Assembly: GCA_949128115.1 (NCBI GenBank)
Contig: OX421962.1
Coordinates: forward strand, 57,019,787-57,083,786
DNA length: 64,000 nucleotides
Direction: 5' to 3'
Origin: Anaspis maculata
Taxonomy: Eukaryota; Arthropoda; Insecta; Coleoptera; Scraptiidae
The position numbers were made by a program, and so were the translations under genes. Position 1 is the first letter of the stretch. Every line of letters begins with the position of its first letter. Positions 25,477 to 38,640 of the stretch are shown here, piece by piece. The notes under the pieces are model-generated. The model saw nothing but the letters and a program-made list of their open reading frames with translations. It was not told the origin of the DNA and did not search any database.

Positions 25477-26571
25477 ACTGCTCAACAACTGGAATAACGG
25501 TATCGAGAATTTTGCCCTTTTTCAAAATGACGTAACTTTGGATTGACGGAACCGATTTTGAATTTGTTTTCACGTTTTTTAGATCCATTTTTCAGCAATC
25601 CATCCCATTGGCGAGGTTTTGTTTTCAATTCCAATTATCTTCTTTACAGGGTAGAATGTAAAACATTGCAAAATTGTGCTGAGTTCCACCGATCTCCGTT
25701 TCTGTGAAACTTTTTTTTTTCGAATTCTAATGAATTATTCATGAAGGCTGATGTCTAATCTCGAAACAGTTTTTGAATTCCCAAGATCAGATGTCCAACA
25801 ATGACGATATGATTTTTTTCAATTTCCCGACCCACCAAAATCTGTTCACGGGATAAAAAGTTGGAAAATTTGTAGATTTTCCAGAGAGGAAAACTCGAAA
25901 ACCGTGAGTCCGATTTCTACTAAAAATGAATTCAATCTTTTCTCAAACTTTTATTTCCAGCATGTCTGCACCTAAAAGGGATATTTCGTGGGGCTCATCG
26001 CATGTCGAAGTTTGCGCTGCAGTTTGTTTCAAATTCACGGAATGTGCAAATTCCATTTTGAAAAAACTACCGTCGGGAAACCTGAACCGCGTCGATTTTG
26101 AAGATGGATTTACACGTTGGAACAAATCTTAATCGTCATAGGGGACCTCAAAACGGATATATCCGTCGAAATCTCGGGAAAATTTTTTAGCGCTTTCACA
26201 ATACGCCTCCTTGGGTCGGGAAAGTAAAAAAATCATATCGTCATTGTTGGACTTCTGATCCGGAAAATTCAAAAACCGTTTCGAGATTAGACATCAGGCT
26301 TCATGAATAATTAATTAGAAATCGAAAAACAAAAATTTCACAGAAACGGAGATCGGTCGAACTTAGCACAGTTTTGCAACGTTTTACATTCCACCCTGTA
26401 AAAAAAGTAATTGAAATAAAAAAACTAATCTCGTCAATGAGATGGATTGCTGAAAGATGAATCTAAAAAACTGTGAAAACAAATTCAAAATCGTTTGTGT
26501 CAATCCAAAGTTACGTCATTTTGAAAAAGGGCAAAATTTTCGATACCGTCATTCCAGTTGTTGAGCAGTTT
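25477..26571. mobile_element. Foldback element copy A, about 1.1 kb
   Basis: Arms of about 350 bp are inverted copies (CTGCTCAACAACTGGAATAA ... ATGACGTAACTTTGGATTGA on the left; its inverse on the right). They continue inward through TCTAATCTCGAAACRG and CATCGTCATTGTTGGAC-type blocks. The unique centre at about 25840-26210 has only a short chance frame. Confidence 0.88.
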
Positions 26572-27117
26572 AGTTGTGGTATCAAGTAAGTACCACTTGA
26601 AAAATCAAGTATGTAGTTTGATGCTGTTTGACTTGACTACCTAATTTTTCTCGAGAAGTGACAGACAAACATCGAGACAAACACTACTACTACGTGTCTG
26701 ATCTGGTTACAAGTAACCAGACCTATCAGAGTGATTTTCAGTCAAATGCCAGTCAGCTTGTCTAGCCAAATTTCACTCGTGATTGATTGATTTTTCCTAG
26801 GCAATTATAAGCTCTTAGGATCACTCCTGCTTGTTGCAAAAAAAAAGGTTTCGATTTGATTGGTGCAGTTCCAACAGTGAAGCCAAATTTTTCGTTGTAT
26901 TGAAAGATACGTTGTCAAGCGATTTCTATCATTTTCCGATTTCAAGCCGTGGTCAGTGTAGTCATCCTGAGAGAGATGGCTCTCCGCTCGCAATTTGATG
27001 TGTGAATTTCTTTTGATCAAACAATCGATCATTAATTCATTAAATCGCACGGAACAAGTCAGAGTGATACCTGCAATCCTGCATACCATGTTCGCGCAGG
27101 GGCGGCTGTGGAAACTA

Positions 27118-28349
27118 AACTGCTCAACAATTATTGGAATGTCGAAACCGATTACGAGTTTGTCTTCATGGTTCTTCAGATACATTTTTCAGCAATCTAA
27201 CTTGTTGGCGAGCCTTTATAGAATCTCAGGGCTGAATTTCAAGTCCGACTTGCAACCCGTGCAGCGGCGCAAGTAGAGTCACGTGATCCCTTTCAGCCAA
27301 TGGCCAGAACATATCGATGGCTTGCGCCGGTCACGTAGTTTATTGCGGGTTGCAAATCGGACTTGAAATTCAGCCCTAAGTCACATTTTTCACAGCGTGG
27401 AATGTAAAGCATCGCAAAATTGTGCTTAGTTCAACAGGCCCCCCCCCCCTTTTTTTTTTTCTTTTTTTTTTTCAAATTCTAACAAAAGCATGAAGCCTGG
27501 ATGTCCTATCTCGAAGCTATTCTTCAATTTTCCAGATCAGAAGTCCAACAATGATGACATGACTTTTTTTTTGTGAAAATTGCATTCGAGTAATTTTTGA
27601 AAAAAACATTCAGGTTATATTTTTCCAAACATATTCAAACCAAAATTCCTGAATGTGTTTCTGGAACAACAAATCATCTACACATTCAATTTGAGGTACG
27701 TAGGTCAAAAATTACGATATAGATACAGTGCATGTGCGCATCTCGTTTTATTAGATTCCTAAACTATGCAAGCGTACCAAATTTCAGCTTAATTGGATCT
27801 TCAGTTTGGGGGTTATAATGGACGATTACACAGAGAGAGACACACAGACAAGCAGATAGACAGACAGACTTCAACCTGAAAATAGTCTAAATAAATGGCT
27901 AAGTATACCTTAAAATGGATGTAGGTATTCGTCAAAATCCGAGAACACAATTTTTGCGCGTTCACAATATTTCCCTTCCCATTCGAGAATGCAAACAGAA
28001 AAAGTAAAATAGAGGTCCCTGAGGGCACAGTTGTTGATAACTTATTTTTCAAGCAACAAGCATGAAAACATTTTACTGCATTTTACTGACTAGAATGCAA
28101 TTTCATAAAAAAAACATCATACCATCATTTTTGGACTTCTGATCTAGAGAATTCAAAAACCGTTTCGAAATAGGACATCAGCAGGGTTTATGATTATATG
28201 ATTAGAATTTGAAAAACAAGTTCACAAAAACGGGAATATCTAGAACTGGGAACAATTTTACAATGCTTTACATTACACTTTGTATAGAATGTGAATGAAA
28301 TAAAATAAAAAATCTTACCAACAAGGTAGATTGTAGATTGCTGAAAGCC
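27118..28349. mobile_element. Foldback element copy B, diverged, with nested MITE
   Basis: The same family as the element at 25477: it shares CTGCTCAACAAtt, TTTTTCAGCAATCTAACTTG, TCAGAAGTCCAACAATGA and, inverted, the right-hand blocks near 28130-28345. A 150-bp MITE sits in the left arm. An extra centre includes a CAGACAGACA run (27845-27868). Confidence 0.75.
27228..27377. mobile_element. MITE with AGGGCTGAATTTCAAGTC ends, copy 1
   Basis: 150 bp with inverted repeats of about 32 bp (AGGGCTGAATTTCAAGTCCG and its inverse). It interrupts foldback copy B. Related copies are at 41908-42056 and 57176-57277. Confidence 0.85.
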
Positions 28350-29132
28350 TCAAATGCAATAAAGGTACCTAGATCCGAAATAGATGAGATTCAATTAGCG
28401 TAAAACCGTACTCGATATGTAAATATGGAAGATTTAGCTACGGAGGAAAAATAACAAAGATAAAGCTGTCATAAATAACTTCGGCTATGACGAAGCTTGA
28501 AAATTATTTTTGATACCCTGCCTTTAGGTATTCACGTGAATAGGTACGGGTCAAGTCACGGATATTCATTTCCACAGCCGCCCCTCACGTATAATTTTTA
28601 TTATCTTGCATTCACCATTGTAATAAAGTGAAACGTATAACCAAATTTTTCAGTAAAGCACCCTGTGTAGGCTCTAATAAATCAAAATCTCCTATGTTCA
28701 CTCCCTTAGCTTTCATTGCAGTGATTGACCACCCGCATAGGGAGTACTAGAGGCCACAACCCAAACACGTGTTTGATGATCACTTTGTATACCTACCTAG
28801 CGCAACGATAGAAATCTCGATTATGTGCGGAACGATGCGGGCAACGTGCCACCACTAACCACCCCAGGTATTATTTTGATTGACACAATTGCAATTGTTG
28901 TTGCTCTGTTTAAACCCTTACCATTGTCGTGCACAGCTGATGTCACCGGGTTGTTATTTATTCGAAATCATTTATTTGCGGGGATGATGCACAGCTGTGT
29001 GGAACTTAACGATCGAAATATATCTGGTTTCCTGATGGGCGCCAACCAATAACAACAACACGAAGTTATTAGTAAGGTGGGTAGTTATGATGGTGATTAG
29101 GTCCTCAGCTTGTGTAGAGTTGACGGCACACC

Positions 29133-29336
29133 ACAGGGACCTGTGGGCGGGGCTGAACAGAAAAACAAAAATCGTTTTGGACGAGTCCGTGTGTTGAAAA
29201 AGGGGAAGCAACACCGTCAGCTGCAGTGGTGGGCCATTACCAGGTCACAGGCGAACCTAAAATCACACTGCAAATCTAGGTGCACCACTAGATGAAATCA
29301 GTTCGCGCAGCTAGGCTCCGCCCACAGGTCCCTCTG
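29133..29336. mobile_element. MITE, about 204 bp
   Basis: The left end ACAGGGACCTGTGGGCGGGG is matched in inverse by CTCCGCCCACAGGTCCCTCT at the right. Confidence 0.75.
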
Positions 29337-30331
29337 GTATTCCGAGTACTCTACGCAAATTCAGACGAAGCGTCAGTATTTTTTAACGTAGATCTAGAGA
29401 AAAACTGCTGTTAAAGCTGTATTACACAACACAATTTCTTGTACAATCTGCCAAAATAGTGTCAAAAACAATGAATTTGATTCCCCCTTACTGGAGCTAA
29501 AAATGTGCAAAAGATAGATGCCCAATTTTTTCGTAACCGTTCAACACAAAAAATCAAAAAAGGTGGCTAAATGTAGATAAAGATCAGAAGATCGGAATTG
29601 ATACCTACTTCAACTGATTAATAAAACATGATTTTTTTTCAAATGTGGGAAAAATTCAGAAACGTCAATGTTCACTACTAAATAGGTATCTCAATGTGTA
29701 GGACTCCCACAAACAATTCAGTACATGCATCATGCATACCATACCGTCAACATTCAGCTTTTTTTCACTGCCATGAACTTCACAATTTTCTTTCTGGTTT
29801 TAGATTTATTGGGCATCACAGTTTCGTATTTTCCATTTTATTGAAAGCTATGATGAAATGGTAGGAATCGTTGAGCGATTCCTACCATTTAAAAGTTTCA
29901 AGCCGTGATGAGTGTAGCTACCCTGAGATCTGTGATTTTAGCCACGTTTAAATGTCATCTGTATCACTCATGTGTGTCTTGTGAATCGTGTTGTTGAATC
30001 ATTTCCTGAATCATTCCCTGATTTCTGCTTCCTTGCCAGTTATCGTCTATTGTTATAGTAATAAAAACCAGGAGGCTGTATTTACCGCGTCAGAAGTGAA
30101 CAGATTGAATTGTAAGATGCTTAGGTTTAGGCTTAGAGAATCAAGTTCAAGAGAAGCGGTACAGGCGAGTGCGTGCGCGCCATCTGTTAATTTATAGCAA
30201 TAATCCAGTAGTGAATGTTCTGTTCTATAAAACCATTGTTATGTTGCTATCGCCCTCCGTCACCAGGTTGCACCATCTGAGTTATGTGACAGTCTTTCAT
30301 TGGCAGAAGCTGTTTTTAGGTCAAGTTATGC

Positions 30332-30536
30332 TGGCCTTACATTGAGCATCAAATGCTGCAGCTTTCTTTGCAGCAGAATTCTGATTGGATGGGCAAAATT
30401 CAAAAAGTTTTGCCGCCATGCTGCTAGCCAGCCAACTTCGTTAGCAGCATGGCGGCAAAACTTTTTGAGTTTTGCCCATCCAATCAGAATTTTGCTGCAA
30501 AGAAAGCTGCAGCATTTGATGCTCAATATAAGGCCA
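30332..30536. repeat. Near-perfect 205-bp palindrome (foldback MITE)
   Basis: Two 94-bp arms differ at only about three positions (TGGCCTTAYATTGAGCATCA to AAAGTTTTGCCGCCATGCTG) with a loop of about 14 bp. Both strands therefore show almost the same short peptide frame, which is a palindrome artefact. Confidence 0.95.
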
Positions 30537-30678
30537 CCATAAGGGTTCCCTCAAATTGAAAGATGAAAAACTTGAATAGCCAATATTAAATGAGTTCATT
30601 ACATCACTAATGAAATGAAATAGGTATAGGTAGGTGACACAAGCGAATGTAAGTGAATGATAAATCCTTATAGCTTTC

Positions 30679-31877
30679 ACGTTAGTGGACAAAAACCGAA
30701 TAGACCTTGCATTTTATGATGGGAATGCCACTTTGCAGGGTTGTTACACAGACCTTGGAAGCCGCGTTCAGCAATACAACTCCGTTTACACTTTTTACAC
30801 GTTTCACTCCAAACACTGGTTCATCAGCCAATCAGAACTCTTGAAACCTTGGTCACGTGATAGTTGGAGTGAAAAGAATAAACGCGGAGTGAGAATTGCC
30901 GAACGCGGCTGAAGCACCAAACGAGCTCACGATCATCACGGAGCCTTAGTCAAGGCCGCTGTACAGTCTATCTATCCAACAGTGGCAACTTTAAGAAGAC
31001 CGCTATTATAATACTTTCCAAAGCCATATAGTACTGAGAGCGATTGTTTTGAGTAACAAAGAAACAGAATAAGTGCAAAACATTTTGTGACCTCATGATA
31101 TGATGCTATTTGGAAATACATATGTAATGAATGAAATGAGAAATGAAAATAAAAAAAAATTAGGTCATAAAAAAGGCTGTACAATACAATTGCTTCCTTA
31201 AAATTGGCTTTACTTGAGCTGCTGGTAGGGTTGGGGTTGGGGTTGGGCAATGGCTACCAAACATTTCCGAATGGCGCGTATTCAAATATCTGTCAAATTG
31301 TCAACCCAACATTGATTTAAACGGTTTTTCTTTGTTTTCCTGTTTTAACTGGAATGATTCCATTTTGCCATGTATCCATATTACATAATATAAGGTTTTT
31401 GTATTTGCGAAGATCTGCTGGGTCCCACTGAAAGCTCCGAAATCCATTGAAAACGTTTAAAATGCTCGATTCCAACATGAACCCGAGCTTGAACCAATTT
31501 GATTTCCCGCTAGCAGGATACGCGGCTGCGTTGCCTCATTCGGGGTAAACTAGAGGCTGAGGATTCGGGATGAACTAAACAGGGCACAAGCACACAGCTT
31601 CAAAAGACATTGCACAGCACATTCCACATGACTCCCACACTGGCTGTCACTTTCGACAAATTTTATTTAACCTGTCAACTCTGAATCGGAAACATCTGAC
31701 CACCATTGCCTATCCCTAACAGGTAAAATTGGAAAGGTCTGTTTCGATTTTAAGCCAAATTTTGCAAGTGGGAAAAGTGAATGCTGCGGGGCTTATTTGT
31801 TGCTTCAAGGTCTGTGTAAGAGCTCTGCTAACTAGCATTGTTTAATCATAAAATGCAAGATTCATAATACCACTAAC
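30679..31877. mobile_element. Inverted-repeat element, about 1.2 kb, with a MITE at its left inner edge
   Basis: ACGTTAGTGG ... TTGCATTTTATGAT ... TTACACAGACC (30679-30754) is inverted against 31807-31877. A MITE directly follows the left arm. Confidence 0.65.
30761..30909. mobile_element. MITE, 149 bp
   Basis: GCCGCGTTCAGCAATACAAC at the left and GTGAGAATTGCCGAACGCGGC-type end at the right are inverted; the inner GTTTCACTCCAA and TTGGAGTGAAA extend the pairing. Confidence 0.75.
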
Positions 31878-32713
31878 GTCGGGGCTATTATACTAGTCAA
31901 AGGAAAAAATCTGTCGCGCTCTTTTGGTTGGAAGTATGATGTCTAATTCATTCAATTACTGTATGCACAAAAAAAATTCCGATGTGTTCAAATTTAAAAC
32001 CATTGGTATGCTGTGCAGCAGCTTATAAGCGGCGAATTGCGAATCACGAATTCGCTGAAAGTGTTGCCAAATTATTTGTGTATTTCAATAACCAGCGCCG
32101 CTGTATGAACTAGGTTTTACACTTTTTTCTTTTGAAGCTGTGCTGTAAGTACCTACTAGTGGAGTAGCCGCAAGGTAATTCCACGACATGATTATTTTAT
32201 TTGAAACAAAATATCCACTTGACCTAAAATATTCCACGCTGAGCAACTCAAGAAGACTAGACGAATGACTCTTTCCTCCAGTTCCGCCGACGCCGACACT
32301 CTACTTCAAAATTGCTACTTTAGCATCAGCACTCGTTACCCTCGATGTTGTTAGGTAATTAGTTGTTACAGTAGGTGTAAAAAAGGAAGTGATAGTAATA
32401 ATAATATCCGAGTATACATACATACCTACCTATGCATGTTGTACCTTGTACCCGAGGTTGTGACTTGACAGGAATGGGTAAAGGTTTTCAGTGATGTAGC
32501 CGGCACCTATAATAACCCGTCCCCTAGCCCTATACAATATATATACTTACAACAATAATAGGTATTGTTATTCTAGAGGGTGGGTTTGAACGCCAGTGAT
32601 CACCGTTCAATTATTCTCATCATTTCAGGTGTTAAACATAAGTACCTACATTGTAAAGTGCTCACCATGAAATGATGGATGGATATCACTAATTGTTGTT
32701 ATTTTTGTTACAG

Positions 32714-32768
32714 GACAAGCGAATTTCTGGGGTGTATGTCCTTTGCTGCCAGACATGCCGGTAAAAAA
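32714..32768 (+). CDS. RhoGEF exon 4: C2 domain end
   Basis: This 55-bp micro-exon lies 17.6 kb beyond exon 3, with acceptor TTTTTGTTACAG and donor GTAAGA. Its first base completes the AG from exon 3 to an Arg codon. It encodes TSEFLGCMSFAARHAGKK. The FLGCMSF signature is the final C2 strand of RGS3-type proteins. Its position and phase match both neighbours, which is the main reason for accepting such a short exon. Confidence 0.85.
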
Positions 32769-32889
32769 GTAAGAGATATTTTTAGATTACACTATTAGTA
32801 CTTACTTGCTTAGATAGCACAGTCACACTTTCAGTTACTTAGTGATAGTTTAGCCAAATTATTCCGGCGAGTCATCATCGACAGGGTGC

Positions 32890-33223
32890 GGTGACACTGG
32901 ATACGTTTACACCGTGGGCGTGGTTTTGGTCCGCAACCTTCAGCACTAAATTCGACCTAAATAAATTTAGTGGTGTAAACGATCGCGGACAAGGACCAAG
33001 TTAGGACCAAATAGCCAAACCGGGTCAGGTCTCCGGTTAGCCGTGGACGGACCTAAATTTAGTTTTCAAATGTATTCAGTTTTTAAATGTATTTAGTTTT
33101 AGTTCGTATTTTATAAAAGGTTGACTGCGTTAGTCCGCCGGTATAAACGCTGGAAGGCATTACTTTAGGTGGAATCTGGGTCAGTCTGGCTTTAGTCTAC
33201 CGGTGTAATCGTAGCCACTGTAC
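32890..33223. mobile_element. MITE with CAGTGGCTACGATTACACCG-type ends, about 330 bp
   Basis: Left CACTGGATACGTTTACACCG and right CGGTGTAATCGTAGCCACTG are inverted with few mismatches. GGACCAA and CCTAAATTTAG motifs repeat inside. It begins 120 bp after exon 4. Confidence 0.75.
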
Positions 33224-33265
33224 CTATTCGTCTATGACCTATACCAGCGCACTACACCTACTTCT

Positions 33266-33613
33266 AGTATGGGCTATGTGCCTGACCTTGAGCGGTCAAC
33301 GCGTAGGACATACCGAGTCCATGGTGGTGAAAATAAGAAATTCTTGTTGGGACTTCTTCGGCAGCAGACAGCTTCGACCTGGTTGCTTGGTTAGGTACTT
33401 GTTTTGACATTGATTTCTCATGCATTTGTTTGTTGTGATGGGCAACTGCAAAATGGTCGACAAGTCGGTTGACGGTTGACAGAATGATGGCAGTGAAAAA
33501 TGCCTGTTTTTGTCGACACAAGCGCCACCTAGTTAGACGTTCGCTAACTAAATTGAATCCAACAAGAACTTCAAATTCCGCCGCGGCGCTACATGTCATG
33601 CACGTAGCCCATA
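33266..33613. repeat. Foldback repeat, about 350 bp
   Basis: ATGGGCTATGTGCCTGAC ... AAATTCTTGTTGGGACTTC is inverted against CCAACAAGAACTTCAAATTC ... CATGCACGTAGCCCAT. Overlapping frames on both strands come from this structure. Confidence 0.65.
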
Positions 33614-33619
33614 GAACTT

Positions 33620-36461
33620 TCCAAGACCGTTCAGGGTTGAAGGTCTGTTTTGTACACCTTTTAGCTGATCCTCAATTTATTCGCGCCATAAATCTAAAAT
33701 ACCTGGGCTAAATCTGATATACCTAATACCTATACATTGTGTTGCATGCGAGGTTGAATGTTGATAGCATTCAACCATTCACAGGAATCATTCGCGCGAT
33801 ATGGGAAACTAAATTATTGGGGTGCAACTGCTGTTTGCACAATTTACGTGTGTTTGTGCATGTATGATTTCTTCCGTAAAATAATGGAAAACTGAATCGT
33901 GCGATGTTGTCGATCATACAGTCATCTTTTACCTAACTGGTGTTATGCTACGAAGCTACGAAGTATTAGCAAATTAAATGGCACTAGCAATAATTAACAC
34001 TACTGCAACACCAAGACGCTGTAGCTTCTAATATGCTGCCGTTTTTGAGGAACATCCCTAGGGATCACTTCCGGCACTGTTTGTATATGCTGCAGTTGTA
34101 AATAGTAATGGGCACACGCCAGTCACTCCTTTGTGAACAGAACACGGATACAAACAAGCATGCGAAGGAATTATTAATGCGCGTGCAAATAATGCATCAC
34201 TTATTGGATTTGAAAACAACAAATAGACATAGGTAAGGTAGCTGTCTACATACCTATACAGATAATAGGTAAATTTTCTTAGTGGATAGGATAATATTTA
34301 CAAGAATTTATATACAGGTGACAGGTGATGCATGTAAGTACATGGTGACATGATGATCCATTTTCCACGAAGCTCGCATTTATTCGGAAGTCTTTAATCC
34401 TTGTAATCTTGATCGCTTTCTTCAAGAAATTAAGGTCAATACATACTAATAGAGGAGCTTGGCTGATCCTTGAGGTTTTTTTCTCTAAACTTGAACACAA
34501 ACAACTCTCTCCAGACTTTTTGTCAAGGCTGGGACTATTGTGATAGGACGAAGATGAGAAAATGATTGATGTTTATTGGTAAAGGTATCATCAAACCACA
34601 TTTCTAACTTGGAGGAAAGTTCTCACAAAGGTGTGTGGGTAGCACTTTTTCCATAGAAAATTTTCTCCCTCGATGCTATGCAGGTATGCAGGACGACGTT
34701 GATTGTATTGAAGAAAAATGAGGGGTCCAGAATATTGAATTGGGCACTCAAATAATTTTAGGAAATGGGGTGTAGTTGGAAATGAAGAAATATGAAATAT
34801 ATCTTTTTCAGAAAGAAAATATCCTTTTCTTTAATTTGATGTAAACACAGTAGGTGGTGTCATTTGAAATTTCGAAGTTGGGGTGGGTGGGGGCGGAGGG
34901 GCTGAAGATGGAAATCTGCCAAAGGATGTTCTGGATGCCGTCCCCTTTGATATAAAAATTGACCTATTTTTGCTTGAAAAAATCTGCACTCGGAATCGGA
35001 AGTTATTAATTACGGGTGGATAGTTTTCAAATGATCACCCGTTATATTTGTCAATGAATGGCATGCAGAGTTTGATCATTTTCATACAGATGTTATCTAA
35101 ACCATACGACTCACGATTTTATATGCAATATAGGAGCAAAATTGACCGATTTATAGTGACCTGCCACCACAAGGAGAAAATTGAATTGTACAATATTATA
35201 AATTCCATAATATACAGGTATCCCGAAATGAGACGGCAATACTTGACCAATTTATTCTACGTCAAAAAATAGAAAGAAAAGTTCCACTAAACATAGGTCG
35301 ACTTAGGAGCTAGAGCCTCTTAAAGGGGGAAACCTGATGATGTTTTTTTTTAATTTTGATTTTTTATGCTTGTGTGATGATCTTAGTTTGTACTTTGGTC
35401 TTTCCGATCAAAATCATGGATATCGTCGGAAAAGTATTGTGTCGCCCATAACAGATTCAGAGTTTTTAGACTATTTTGAGTAGTTATCTGACATCTAGCT
35501 ACACCACTCGATTCGTATTTCGTATATTATTCGATTTATACCGTTTTTATTAGGAAAAACCTCCAAAAATGAACGAAATATAAGACTGAAGAGTTAAGTC
35601 ACCGCCATCTTTAATGTCCCATTACTGAAAAAGGAGCATGAACGAGCGAAAGCACTCGAGTGACCGCTTGTCCTGAGATGATCCTCTAACGATCCGAAAA
35701 AAAAACTTGAGGTACTTAGGTACGTACAATCGTACATCATTTTCCCGATAGAAGTACAGCCAGGCTCTGGACTATAGGTACCTAGGTGCTTTGTTTGATT
35801 TATAAATTCAAAGTTGAAAAAATATGAATGGTGAAGATAGATTGTTCGTACCATTTTTTCTGACTCTAGAATGACCTCTCTTCAACAGTGTCAGCCCACT
35901 ACTTTCAAAACACCCCGTATAGAACAACTTGAAGTGCAAGTTTAACATGTTCAGTTCATTTATTGCAAGCAAATATTTGGATCAGGATATTATTGATATG
36001 ATGGGTGACTGATCAAAAAAATGGCACTGGATGTTTATTTTTCATTAGAATTGATATTCTTGACGATTTGAAGCAGTTAACGATTTTGTGCTGTGACAGA
36101 AGTCTTGGCTAGGAACTATACGCGCTACATTTATCTTGCATCCGGGTGCAGCTTAAATGGGTAATAAATTCAGTTTTATTTCTCTCTTCTCATGGATGAT
36201 GATGCCGAAGCAAACAAGCAGTGATGCAAAGACGTTCCAATTTTACTCAGTAAACAAACGCAAAAAAAAATTAAGCCCTACGCAACAACATCAGAGGAAT
36301 GCAATATCTTTCTGCCATCGCCTTAATAGACGAGACACTGTCTGTCGTCTGTTGCGTCTCAAAGTGAAATTTGCATGATGGGCTGTCAATCCTCAGCCAC
36401 GGCGCCGATTAATTTCCGAATCGATCCGGCTGCGGGCCTCATTCTCTGGTGTTATTTGCAG
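33620..36461. other. Intron 4, right part: nothing assigned
   Basis: AT-rich sequence with scattered short frames. No coding exon in phase, no clear repeat pair and no RNA gene was found between the foldback repeat and the exon 5 acceptor. Confidence 0.5.
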
Positions 36462-37021
36462 GATATCAGCGGTTCATATCGTTTGCTACCTCAATCAACG
36501 GGAAGCTGCCAGAACCTCCCGATAACGCCGTCGGACGACTGTTCGGAAGAATCGGAATACCACCACCGGCAACCGTCACATCTACCGGACATCATGTGCG
36601 AAGAAAGCCAGTCCAGCGTCGACGAGATCATGAGTCTGGAGGACCTCGAGCAGGACCTGCGGAAGACGACCAGCAAAACGGCGCTGAACGAGCAGCAGAA
36701 GCACGCCGACGAGAACCTGTTCTTGCGTTACTTGGAGCTGGACCCGACGGAAGGGCCCGACGCCATCCCAGCGGCCACGCAACGCAAGGCCACCGGCAAC
36801 AAGAACGGCCGGACCCCCTTCACGCACACCAAAAAGTTGATCAGGCCGCCAAAGTCGAGCTTCGGATTTTCGGTGGTGTGGACCCATCCGCCCAGGATAG
36901 ACCGGGTGGAGAAGGGTCTGCCCGCGGAAAAGGCCGGAATCCTGCCAGGGGACTACATCATTTTCGTTGACAAGCAGAACGTCGTCATGATGCCGGAGAT
37001 TGAAATTTTGAATTTAATTAG
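36462..37021 (+). CDS. RhoGEF exon 5: C2-PDZ linker and PDZ domain
   Basis: The acceptor is GTTATTTGCAG and the donor GTCAGT; the exon enters in phase 0 and exits in phase 2. It encodes residues 609-794: DISGSYRLLPQ, a Ser/Glu-rich linker, then PDZ from about residue 735. PDZ marks are FGFSVVWTHPPRIDRVEKG, the turn PAEKAGILPGDYIIFVD and the helix EIEILNLI. The carboxylate-binding loop is SSFGF rather than the common GLGF. The second reading frame over this GC-rich exon (36449-36970) is a shadow. The stretch from ATG 36375 to 36461 is open but is better read as intron. Confidence 0.93.
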
Positions 37022-37691
37022 GTCAGTATAACGTTTACGTTATTTTATTATTTTGTCCTTCCCATATTTCATCATATAAAATGACCATTTTGAGCTAGCC
37101 GTGTGTACTTTTTCCTTGCCGACAACTAGGTACCTAGGTATACAAATTACAGACTATAGACTTCGACTATAGTTCTAGCTTGGAGGGCCCGATAGACATC
37201 TTCGAATGATCTTTTTTGTCACTGTGGTAGGTAACTCTAGTTTTTATTATCAAAAAGACTCTTACTTTCAGAAACTCTACCTCTAGAACCATCTCTTGTA
37301 GAAATACGGCTGTAATCTGGCCCTTTTTTTCACCTACGAAAATGCACCTTGACCTTAGCGTGCAAATTTTCCCAAAACGCCTACTCCACGTGAGGCATCG
37401 TATCATGGTCCAATATTCCATGTACCAAAGTGTCAGGTTGAATTGGCAGTGCAAGACTAAATATGCATTCACCCTACTGATGAGCTGAAGGATTGCTAAT
37501 TACGCTAATTGTTACCAACATAACTTCGACTGTGTCAAAATACTATTCCTAAAACGGCAGACAAAAAACGCCCTCATTTTGCATAATGCCATTGTTACCC
37601 TTCCATCATCAGTCGCTTCGTCCAGTCGATAACGTTCACTACGACGGTTCCACTTAAGACCGGGCTAGCCCGGGCCGGTGAGAGCTAGTAT

Positions 37692-38592
37692 AGTAGGTTC
37701 ACTTGTACTGTGACTCTAGTTGGCTGGGCAAATTTTCTACTTTAGCATTGTAGGCTTGCCGCCTTTTCACCTGGTGTGAAACTGACTTCTCTGGAAGTGA
37801 AGTTATATTTCTTATCAAATTGATATTAAAATCTTGGGAAACTGACCTGGTCATATGTGGAAGTGCGACTAGGGGGACGCAGAGCTGTGTTACCGTCATT
37901 TAGACACCAAAATAGCACGGGGCGGCCGCAAATCTGAGTCATCTTGACGGCAGCCCACTCAGGGTCGACAAAAACTCGTCCCGGAAAGCCCCAAAACGAA
38001 AGCAAATTGCAAATTGAAGGTACTAACATCAATTTCGGTCCAATACGAAACTTTGAGCGGCTGGGTTTTTTGAAATTTGATTTAATTTACTTTTTACACG
38101 TAAATTCTTTTGCCAATGACAGACTGCACGGCGATCCTTGTGTCGCCCATAATTCTTCAGGGTTTGGCTTGTATTTTTGACTGGAAGAGGCGAAAGGGTT
38201 GATGATTGCATGGGGCCCCCTTTTTGGACGAAGGGCATTGTATACGCTTCAATTTGAAGCACCGAAAGTTGAACCGGCTTCAAGAGGTTAGGAATATTTT
38301 TCACAACTGTCAAATGTCAAGGCTCTCTTGATTTATTTGTTCATTGGCAAATATTAAAAACAGGTCAAAAAATTGTTACATTTTCCAATAAAATGGAAAA
38401 AAGCGTCAGACATCACGTCCCGCAAAAATGTTCCGGCCATCTGCAAAGAAAATACGCAAAAAATGTGTTTCAAAACTGGTCCGGCCAGAGCAGCCAACTG
38501 CAAAGTTTTGGGGATTTTCTATATTTCACATTTGGAAACTTAGAAACAAAATCTCACAGCCGACTAGAATCACGGTACAAGTGAACCTACTT
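37692..38592. mobile_element. Inverted-repeat element, about 0.9 kb
   Basis: AGTAGGTTCACTTGTACTGT with CTCTAGTTGGCTG at the left is matched by CAGCCGACTAGAATCACGGT and ACAAGTGAACCTACT at the right. No transposase is seen. Confidence 0.75.
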
Positions 38593-38640
38593 TACCAAGT
38601 AAGTTTGATATAATTCGATGAAATGTGACAGTTGCAAATA

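Noticed and set aside
30300..30542. Similar frames on both strands near 30.4 kb
   Set aside because: A near-perfect palindrome yields the same peptide on both strands; this is no gene.
36375..36461. ATG at 36375 as start of a separate PDZ protein
   Set aside because: The acceptor at 36461 gives a phase-correct join to the C2-ending exon 4, and the sequence before it resembles no protein.
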